Assembly (NCBI RefSeq): GCF_000189635.1
Contig: NW_002476355.1
Coordinates: forward strand, 62,001-126,000
Source: Tetrahymena thermophila SB210
Taxonomy: Eukaryota; Ciliophora; Oligohymenophorea; Hymenostomatida; Tetrahymenidae
Direction: 5' to 3'
DNA: 64,000 bases
Below are positions 54,735-64,000 of the stretch, in pieces. Numbering within the stretch: the stretch's first letter is position 1; every line of letters starts with the position of its first letter. Both the position numbers and the translations under genes were made by a program. The notes below the pieces were generated by a model. The model saw nothing but the letters and a program-made list of their open reading frames with translations, did not search any database and was not told where the DNA came from.

Positions 54735-57700
54735 ATGAAAGTTTTTAAATTACTTTTGATATTTATAGTAATTAAGATATCAAAACAAGAATAGATTAAG
54801 CAGATTTATTCAGAAATGCTTGTAAACTAATTGAACTAAACTAATACAAGCTATTGGGAGCCGTTATCAATACAAATTGCTAAAGATTAAGATCTGGTTT
54901 TTATTTCGTGCGGAGTGAACGGAATTGCAATTGTTGATTATTTAGGAAGTAAAATACTTGACACTATTAACTTTAACGGGCTATATGTCTAAAATTTCTA
55001 AGTTTCTCACAATGGCCAGATATTATTTTTATCTTTAAATTCAACAATTTAAGTTTATAAATTAGTTTTTGAGTACAAGCCTAACGATTCATTTAAAATG
55101 GTAGAAGTTAGCATGATTCAAGCTGTAGAGTTTTCTTAAATTATTACCCAAATGCTTTACGTAGAAGAGGTGGATATATTAATTGTTTCAGGGTCTACTG
55201 GTTTGATAGCTTCATATAATACAAAAAATAAATCTAATCTTTATCAAACTGCATTCTATTAACTTGATGCTCAATAAATAACAGGACTATTTCTTTCTAA
55301 AGACTTTTAGTTTCTATATGCTGGAGCATATTAATAAGGAATGTTTTTATTTAAACTAAATGATATAGCTGATTAAAAAAATTAAACTAATTTTATCCTA
55401 GCAGGAGAAGGATTTGCTGGTCTTTCAACCAATTATTGCCTACAAACAAGAGATTACTATGCATATTGCTATGATATATGGACTGGATTATATTTTTCTA
55501 ATTTTATGTATCTAACATAAATTGATGAAAGTGAGTATCCAATAGCTTTGAATTTCACTTATTACTGGCCTGACTAAACTGTTATACCTATTATTTCATC
55601 TCTTTTTTTAAATTCTGCTGAATCTATTCTATTTTGCGGGGTAAGATCATACGGTATTTATTTGTTTGATATAAGATCACGAAATAAAATTTTACTTATT
55701 GAAGTAATTGGTTCAGACATAAACCCATTCTCTATGTAGCTCTCAAAAAACGAAATCTATTTATATGTATCAACTTCATCAAATATTTTTTCATTTCCTT
55801 AAGTATAAGTTGAACTGAATGATTATTTCCCTAATATATTCAATATCCATTAATCTAGCTTAAGTGAATTGGATATTATTTACAAGCCTCGCTGTTATGT
55901 TGACTTTTAAGATGAATATCTTTTTGGTGCTTTTGATTTCAATGGTCTGTATGTTTTTCCAACTTATAAAAACCCATACAGACTCAATGTGACTAGTTAT
56001 TAGAATTACCCAATAAATTTAGATACAATTTTGTTTGATAAATCAGGAAAATATATTATTGTCCCCTCTTATTATTAAGGTATACTACTTTATATTTACC
56101 AATACTCACCTCTTGATAACAGTAAATAGTAATAAGAAATATCACCATTAAATATGAAGTTAATAGGTTAGAACAGCTACAATAATACATTCTATTCTGT
56201 AAATATGGCATTCAGTGTTGATAAGACTATTGCTGCTCAAGCAGTTGAAAAAGAAATTATTATTTACAACACAACAGACATACTTAGTATTTAGGTTTTA
56301 TCTGTCTGGTCAAAACCTGGCTTTTTGGTAGCAGATATATATGATCTTTGTATCTCATTAGACAATAGATGGATTATAGGTGTTACCTTAGGCTAAGGTT
56401 ATTTTATATTAAATATTTCTGACAAAAATAATCCTATCTTAGCAAATCATCAAACTTTTTAAGGTGGTTTTGCTGTAGTTACTTCAGCTTATTATAATTT
56501 CGCTTATATCGGAGAAGGTTCAAAAGGTTTTGCTATTTTAGATACATCTGCTCTTCCATAAATCAAGTTTGCTTCCAGGATAAGCCTAACTGGGTTCACC
56601 TTTATGGTATAACCAATTCAAAATGAAGATTATATTTTAGTAACTTAAAGTGATAAAGGCACGCTAACTCTTATTGATATGAGAGACAAGTACAATCCAA
56701 TAATAATATACTAACTTCTTTATTTTAATCAGTAAGCTTAAAGTGTTTGCTTATGCAATACTCTAAATTATCTTTTTGTTACAGTTTCCGATGGCATCTT
56801 AACAATGCCATATTAGAATGAAGTTCAAATACACACAGAAGTTTCTGAAATAAAAACATTTTCAAATACATAATAATAATAAAAACTCAAGTACAGCAAA
56901 TAAAATTTTGGATCAACTAATAGTTCCAGAATTAATAATGAATATATATTTTAAATTGGTTAAACTGTTGCTTTAGATTTTAAAATTATCTATCCATAGA
57001 ATTTAAATATGAAAGTTTCTAATATTTACATTTTATAAAATGGTAATATAGAGACACTTCCACCATAATTTAACTTCGATTCTAAAAATTAAAATCTTTA
57101 AATTTAAGTTACAACTGATTTGTTAGACAAAAACTAAATGGTTTCAAATTTAATCATAATATTAATTAAAACTTTAATACCAATAGATTAAACATCATTT
57201 TTTTACTCTTAAGAGGATTCTTATGATTTAGCTGTAACAAATTTAACCTAGTCTGCTCTGATTTTCTAAAGTCTTATACACCAGAATGTGATAAATATAG
57301 ATGGTACTTTAAATCAAAACTTTGATGTCTAAAAAAAGTTAGTTTTAGATGCCTAACTCTAGAAATAACTGGTAGACCCTTCTAATATTTCAGATAGCTT
57401 ATATCAAAATATTATTTCTTAGATAACACAAAAGGTAAGCGTAACACTGAAGAAATCATATTCATTCAATCCCTTTAAATTCTACGTAATTTCATCCTTA
57501 AAATTTGATAACAACAATAGATTTCATTACATATCAACTAATTCTTTACAGATTATTCAAGTTATTTTAAAGGTGAATAGCAACACTGGCAAACTAATTC
57601 ATAAAAATCAAGACAGTGTTACGTTTTAATTATCAGATTCATAAGATTAGCTTCAAATTGAAGGCTCTTAAGAAAATGTAAACAAGGTTTTGCAATAGTA

Positions 57701-59966
57701 TATTATATTTGCTAATGCTAGTGAAATTAATTAAAACACTTAATAGTCTATTCAAATTACTATTAATGATAACGTAAATAATCCTCTAAAAATTTCTATA
57801 AATATTTTTGAATGCTCTTTTATCGTCCTTAAAAAGCAACTAATTGTTAATAAATAACTAAATTTGTAAAAATAACTTGAATAATAATTTTAAAATGGTA
57901 TAATTGACATAGAATCAAATATTGCAATATCTTTTTCCTCCTAATCATTTTTAGTTCAAGATACAAGTAAAATTACTTATTAAGCATATGTACAAAATGA
58001 AAAAGATGAATTTGTACTTATCCCTCCAAGCTTATGGCTTCAATAGTAAGGTAATGATAAACTTAATTTCAAAGGCATAACAACCTCATATTTATATGGT
58101 AATGTTTACAGATTTTAGATATAAGCGACCGATGGATATACAAAAGCCGTAGATTATTTTACAGTTTAAGTATACGGGATACCTTTTGTATATGCCTTGA
58201 ATCTCTTACTAAAAATATTAGGCCCATTATTAGGATTTTTTGGAATATATAGATAAAGACACTATTTTTATAACATAATATTTTAAAGTAGAGTGACATT
58301 CTCATAAGAAGAGGTTGATTGTGGTGCAAAATACTAAAAATAGTTAATAATTATTGAAAATTCTCATGAAGAAGGTATGTACATAGTAAGAACTCTATTT
58401 AAAAAGATAATGGAGAATTCTTCATTCAAATTTTAATAGAATTAGCCTAGGGCACATACTCATTCAGTCTCTGGTGTATAATAAAAAAATATAGATAACT
58501 TATTTGAAAATAGAAATAGTAATAAAGAAGGATTTCAAAATGACTTTAAAGAATTTGAAAAATTTGAACATTAAAATAATTTTAACTTTAAAAAAAATAC
58601 TAACAATATCCAAAAAGTATTATTGAATTTATAAAAAATCAAAAAATAAATAAATAAATCAAGTTTAGAAAGAAGATACTTGAATGAAAAAGGGAGTTTG
58701 GTACTGTCTCAAGCTATTTAGGATATTGTAAGCTTTAATATAATACCAAAAACTTATAAACAAAAAACCTGGTCATAATATGTTAATGATTTAACTGACA
58801 CTAATTCTGTTTTATAAAGAATTATAAGAGCCTTAATATCTAGATATTTGCTTAAACTAGATTAAAAAACTCATATAATCTATGAATACATAAAAAATTA
58901 CTGCTATTAGAATATCCAGCATAACAAAAATGATTGGTTTAAAGCAATAATCAATATATAGTATAAGAACAATCCTTCGCTAAAAGAAGTTGACTCAGAT
59001 ATAAACATTTTTCCTTCAATAGACTTCAACTATAAATAGTTACTATTTATATTTTAATAGCTCCATAAGACTGACAATACACAGACTTTAAAAATACCCA
59101 AGTCATTTAGCTAATTTCAGAAATACATTGAAACATACTTTTAGGATGTAAACATTTTTCTTTTAAGGGAAGTAATCTTTGCTGATGTTTTAGGGTTTCC
59201 TCAGTATAAACCTTCAAGTTTTTAGCCCTCAATAGGTAAGTCTATTTATGTTCATTCTTACAATATCAGTTAGATTATAGCTTATAAGAAAAGAGAGGTA
59301 AGCAAACACTTCCAACCAATATATAGATTCTTAAATATTGATTATGAAAAATACGGTTTTTCTAAAAATATGAGATTACCTTCTTGGCTTTAATTTGATT
59401 AAAGAAACGGAGTTATCTTCCTTTATGGAATACCTTAAAAGCAAGATGTAGAAGAATTACTTATAAAAATGTATGATACAAATAGATATGTTATACGATA
59501 ATTTGTTTTAAAAGTAAATTTTAATATTCTGAGAAGTGATAAAAAGCAGCAAATAGACTAAATTTATACTTAATAAGAAGATTCTTCATAATTAGTTAGC
59601 TCAAATTAACAAAAAATATTTTCGAAGCTTGAAATGCCAAAAATAATTTCAAATACATTCTATGAGAAATAAGAAGATATTTTTTAAACTAATTCAGAAT
59701 CTCCCTCTTCAATTTTCAATAAAAGAAGATTTGAGAAAAGCTTATCATAAAACATGAATTTAAATGAAATAAAAAAGAAAAAAACTGAATAAGAAGGAAA
59801 TATTTTTGAAAATTGTGAATCAAATATCAGCGAAGAGCTACAATCATAAGATGTAAAAATGTTTTCAGAATTTTCAACTCACAGAAATTCAATTTCTGAA
59901 AAAGAAGCATAATAATATTTACAAATTATCTTAAATATCAAATAAGATGAGATTAACGAATTATGA
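54211..59966. repeat. Tandem duplication unit 1 (membrane-protein gene)
   Basis: Left copy of a direct duplication that includes about 520 bp of upstream DNA plus the full gene. Unit 2 starts at 60282, a period of about 6,070 bp. Upstream DNA is diverged with indels, while coding DNA is nearly identical in places. The right edge cannot be set because unit 2 runs out of the window. Confidence 0.85.
54735..59966 (+). CDS. Type I membrane protein with LVIVD-like repeats and cadherin-like domain, copy 1
   Basis: One uninterrupted frame of 1,743 codons, with no intron, ending at TGA 59964-59966. It starts with a signal peptide (MKVFKLLLIFIVIKIS). Residues of about 40-700 hold beta-propeller-like LVIVD repeats (VFISCGVNGIAIVDY, ILFCGVRSYGIYLFD, GYFILNISDKNNP, AYIGEGSKGFAILDTS, GTLTLIDMRDKYNP). 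Further beta-rich sequence follows, ending in a dystroglycan/cadherin-like (CADG) module (PPSLWLQQQGN, FQIQATDGYTKAVDYFTVQV). A single TM helix is at about residue 1150 (FVYALNLLLKILGPLLGFFG), then a cytoplasmic region of about 590 residues, charged and Gln/Lys/Ser-rich, with a more ordered middle (RIIRALISRYLLKLDQ; SKNMRLPSWL) and no domain I can name. The layout suggests a surface receptor or adhesion protein; ligand and partners are unknown. It is the only complete gene here without introns, and is followed by a tandem copy on the same strand. Confidence 0.92.
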
Positions 59967-60793
59967 TGAAAATAAATTTATAACTAAAGTATATATTTTT
60001 TTATTTATTTATTTTCATGTATGAAGTTTAAAATTGAAAAATATTTAATTAAAAATAGATAATTAAAGTACAATATTCTTGTTGTTACATCAAAATTATT
60101 TTTAAATAATGCTTTTGAGCATTTTAAAATCAATCAGATAGATACATAATTTTTGTTTGATAATTTTTAAAAAAAATTATGATTTTATAAAAATTATCAT
60201 AAAGGGAATTTCAATTGAACATTATAGGTTAGTATTATTTTATTTTTGGATAAATGACTATTAAAGTTGTTAGTTAGAAGTGAGGTGACTGACTAGTAAA
60301 AAAGATTAAAAAGTTTAATTGACCTCAATTAAATCTTAAAATTAGATTATAATAAAAATGCATTTATTTCAAATAAAATTTAATAATTATTAATCTCAGG
60401 TAAAATTTTTAGAATTAACTTTTTATATTCTTTTGTATGTAAATAAAGGGCTGGCTGGTTTTATTAACTATTAAAAGTTAATGTTTTGAAGTTAAACGTA
60501 AATTCTATTTCATTTATAATACTGTAGTAAAAAATAAAATGCTATGAATAATGAAAAGGTAATAAATTTTTAAATAAATGAGAATCCGATAACAGTTATG
60601 TATTAAATTTTACTTTATGAAAAATAATTAATGTTGTGGAAAGGAAATTTTGTTTTTTCCTTAAAAATTAAGAAAATAATACATATTTTTTATCATAAAT
60701 TATTCCTTTTTCTTTTGTTCAATTATTATAAAATTTTTAAATAACGAACTAATAAATAGTAAAAATTATAAACCTAAAAAATAGATTGAGAAA
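59967..60793. other. Spacer between the two membrane-protein genes
   Basis: About 830 bp. The part from 60282 matches the region upstream of copy 1 (from 54211), including AAAGGGCTGGCTG near 60448 and the block just before the start codon. The first 315 bp is plain A/T 3' flank. No separate gene seen. Confidence 0.6.
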
Positions 60794-63700
60794 ATGAAAA
60801 TTTTTTAATTCCTTTTGATATTTATAATAATTAAGATATCAAAACAAGAATAGATCAAGTAGATTTATTCAGAAATGCTGGTAAACTAATTGAACTAAAC
60901 TAATGCAAGCTATTGGGAGCCGTTATCAATACAAATTGCTAAAGATTAAGATCTGGTTTTTATTTCGTGCGGAGTGAACGGAATTGCAATTGTTGATTAT
61001 TTAGGAAGTAAAATACTTGACACTATTAACTTTAACGGGCTATATGTCTAAAATTTCTAAGTTTCTCACAATGGCCAGATATTATTTTTATCTTTAAATT
61101 CAACAATTTAAGTTTATAAATTAGTTTTTGAGTACGAACCTTATGATTCTTTTAAAATGATAGAAGTTAGCATGATTCAAGCAGTAGAGTTTTCTTAACT
61201 TATTACATAAATGCTTTTCACAGAAGAGATCGATACATTAATCGTATCGGGGTAGAAAGGCTTAATAGTTTCTTATAATACAAAAATTAAATCTACTATT
61301 TATAAAACTGGGTTTTATTAACTTGACGCCCAATAAATAACAGGATTATTTCTTTCTAAAGACTTTTAGCTTCTTTATGCTGGAGCAAATTTATTTGGAA
61401 TGTTTTTATTTAAAATGAATTATGTAGTCGATTAAAAAAATAATATTCAAAATTAAACTAATTTTATCCTAGTAGGTGCAGGATTTACTGGTGATTCAAC
61501 CTATTATTGCCTACAAACAAGAGATTACTATGCTTATTGCTATGATATATGGACTGGACTATATTTTTCTAATTTTAAGTATCTAACATAAATTGATGAA
61601 AATGATTATCCAATGGCTTTGAATTTCACTTAGTACTGGCCTGATTAAAATGTGATACCTATTATTTCATCTCTTTTTTTAAATTCTGCTGAATCTATTC
61701 TATTTTGTGGGGTAAGATCTTACGGTATTTATTTATTTGATATAAGATAACGAAATAAAATTTTACTTATTGAAGTGATTGGTTCAGAGATAAACCCATT
61801 CTCTATTTAACTCTCAAAAAATGAAATATATTTATATGTATCAACTTCATCAAACATTTTTTCATTTCCTTAAGTATAAGTTGAACTGAATGATTATTTC
61901 CCTAATATGTTCAATATCCATTAATCTAGCTTTAGCGAATTGGATATTATTTACAAACCTCGCTGCTATGTTGACAGTAAAGATGAATATCTTTTTGGCG
62001 CTTTTGATTATGATGGTCTGTATGTTTTTCCAACTTATAAAAACCCTTACAGGCTCAATATTAAAAGTTTTTAGAAGTACCCTATTAATTCAGATTCGAT
62101 TTTGTTTGATTAATCAGGATAATACATCATTGCCCCCTCTTATTATTAAGGTATACTACTTTATATTTACCAATACTCACCCCTTGATAACAGCAAATAA
62201 TAATAAGAGATATCACCTTTCAATATGAAGTTAATACGTGCCGATAGTTACAATAATTAATTCTACTCTATAAATATGGCATTTGGTGTTGATAAGAAAT
62301 TTGCTGCTCAAGCAGTTTAAAAAGAAATTATTACTTATAACACAACAGATATACTAAATATTGAGATTTTATCTGTTTGGTCAAAACCTGATTTTTTACT
62401 AGGTGATATATATGATCTTTGTATTACATTAGACAATAGATGGATTATTGGTGTTACTTAAGGCTAAGGTTATTTTATATTAAATATTTCTGACAAAAAT
62501 AATCCTATCTTAGCAAATCATCAAACTTTTTAAGGTGGCTTTGCTATTGTTACTTCAGCTTATTATAATTTCGCTTATATTGGAGAAGGTACAAAAGGTT
62601 TTGCTATTTTAGATACATCTGCTCTTCCATAAATCAAGTTTGCTTCCAGGATAAGCCTAACTGGGTTCACCTTTATGGTATTACCAATTTAAAAAGAAGA
62701 TTACATTATTGTAACTTAAAGTGATAAAGGTACGCTAACTCTTATAGATACGAGAGACAAGTACAATCCATTAATAATATATTAATAACTTTATTTTAAT
62801 CAGTAAGCTTAAGGTGTTTGCTTATTCAATACTCTAAATTATCTTTTTGTTACAGTTTCTAATGGCATCTTAACAATGCCATATTAAAATGAAATTCAAA
62901 TACACACAGAAGTTTCTGTAATAAAAGCATTTTCAAATACATAATAATAATAAAAACTCAAGTACAGCAAATAAAGTTTGGTTGAATCAACTAATAATCC
63001 TAGAATTAATAATGAATATATATTTTAAATTGGTTAAACTGTTGTTTTAAATTTTAAAATTATCTATCCATAAAATTTAAATATGAAAATTTCTAATATT
63101 TACATTTTATAAAATGGTAATATAGAGACACTTCCACAATAATTTAACTTCGATTCTAAAAATTAAAATCTTTAATTTTAAGTTACAACTGATTTATTAG
63201 ACAAAAACTATATGATTTCAAATTTAATCATAATATTAATTAAAACTTTAATACCAATAGATAAAATATCATTTTTTTACTCTTAAGAGGATTCTTAAGA
63301 TTTAGCTGTAACAAATTTGACCTAATCTGCTCTGATTTTCTAAAGTCTTACAGACCAAAATATTATAAATTTAGATGGTATTTTAAATCAAAACTTTGAT
63401 GTTTAGAAAAAGTTAGTTTTAGATGCCTAACTTTAGAAATAACTGGTAGAAACTTCTAATATTTAAGATAGTTTATATTAAAATTTTATATCTTAGATAA
63501 CACAAAAGGTAAGCGTAACGCTGAAGAAATCATATTCATTCAATCCCTTTAAATTCTACATAATTTCATCCTTAAAATTTGATAACAACAATAGATTTCA
63601 TTACATTTCAACTAATTCTCTACAGATTATTCAAGTTATTTTAAAGGTGAATAGCAACACTGGTAAACTGATTCATAAAAATCAAGACAGTGTTACATTT

Positions 63701-64000
63701 TAATTATCAGATTCATAAGATTAGCTTCAAATTGAAGGCTCTTTAGAAAATGTAAACAAGGTATTGCAATAGTATATTATATTTGCTAATGCAAGTGAAA
63801 TTAGTTAACACATCTAATAGTCTATTCAAATTATTATTAATGACAATGTAAATAATCCTCTAAAAACTTCTATAAATATTTTTGAATGTTCATTTATAAT
63901 CCTGAAAAAGCAACTAATTGTTAATAAACAACTAAATTTATAAACATAACTTGATTAATAATTTAAAGATGGTGTTATTGATATAGAATCAAATATTGCA
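60282..64000. repeat. Tandem duplication unit 2 (membrane-protein gene), cut by window end
   Basis: Right copy of the duplication whose left copy starts at 54211. Same orientation; the offset changes by 15 nt over the coding part that can be compared, a multiple of three, as expected for two working frames. Confidence 0.85.
60794..64000 (+). CDS. Type I membrane protein with LVIVD-like repeats, copy 2 (3' end outside window)
   Basis: Tandem paralogue of the gene at 54735-59966. It starts at ATG 60794 with a signal peptide (MKIFQFLLIFIIIKIS) and stays open for 1,069 codons to the window edge, without introns. The same LVIVD-like repeats appear in the same order; the CADG module, TM helix and cytoplasmic tail should lie just beyond 64000. 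The frame is kept despite small indels, including a short insertion near 61440. Bases 60906-61135 are identical to 54847-55076, including silent sites, while flanking codons differ (KPNDSF against EPYDSF), which suggests gene conversion. It shares about 500 bp of upstream DNA with copy 1, so similar control is likely. Confidence 0.92.

Noticed and set aside
1-64000. Thousands of in-frame TAA and TAG codons suggesting pseudogenes
   Set aside because: They fall where glutamine is expected in conserved motifs (for example [10 protein letters not shown] with TAA for Q), and TGA alone ends genes, so this is a reassigned code.

Overview
The window looks like somatic (macronuclear) DNA of an oligohymenophorean ciliate, most like Tetrahymena. 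TAA and TAG occur throughout long conserved reading frames where glutamine is expected, and only TGA ends genes (genetic code 6). The DNA is very AT-rich. Introns are short (about 50 to 70 nt, some of 200 to 470), run GTA...AG and are almost pure A/T. Several families (ciliary PG-repeat protein, cyclic-nucleotide-binding proteins, ion channel, very large secreted proteins) are typical of ciliates. Species is inferred from style only. All exon joins were made by hand.

Layout. 1-20365 (+): the 3' part of one giant gene, about 24 introns and about 5,500 residues in the window, with beta-rich, secreted-looking repeats and no recognised function. 21727-26118 (+): a protein with two cyclic-nucleotide-binding domains (cNBD). 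26482-28954 (+): a SHIPPO/sperm-tail PG-rich-repeat protein, probably ciliary or microtubule-bound. 29301-34473 (+): a six-TM potassium channel with a C-terminal cNBD. 35561-37764 (-): a disordered protein of unknown role. About 38117-40967 (-): a second twin-cNBD protein, paralogous to the first. 41689-46859 and 47900-52994 (-): a direct tandem duplication of a SKI2-type RNA helicase. 54735-59966 and 60794 to beyond 64000 (+): a direct tandem duplication of an intron-free gene for a type I membrane protein with LVIVD-like repeats and a cadherin-like domain.

How they relate. The helicases are predicted cytoplasmic exosome cofactors. The channel, the two cNBD proteins and the PG-repeat protein fit a membrane, cilium and second-messenger theme, but adjacency in a ciliate genome is weak evidence of joint function. 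The strongest oddities are: an internal deletion in one helicase copy that removes an intron yet keeps the frame; a glycine-to-aspartate change in a conserved helicase motif of the other copy; a 230-nt stretch of perfect identity between the two membrane-protein genes; and the giant gene. I saw no tRNA, rRNA, transposon, virus-like element or CRISPR array.
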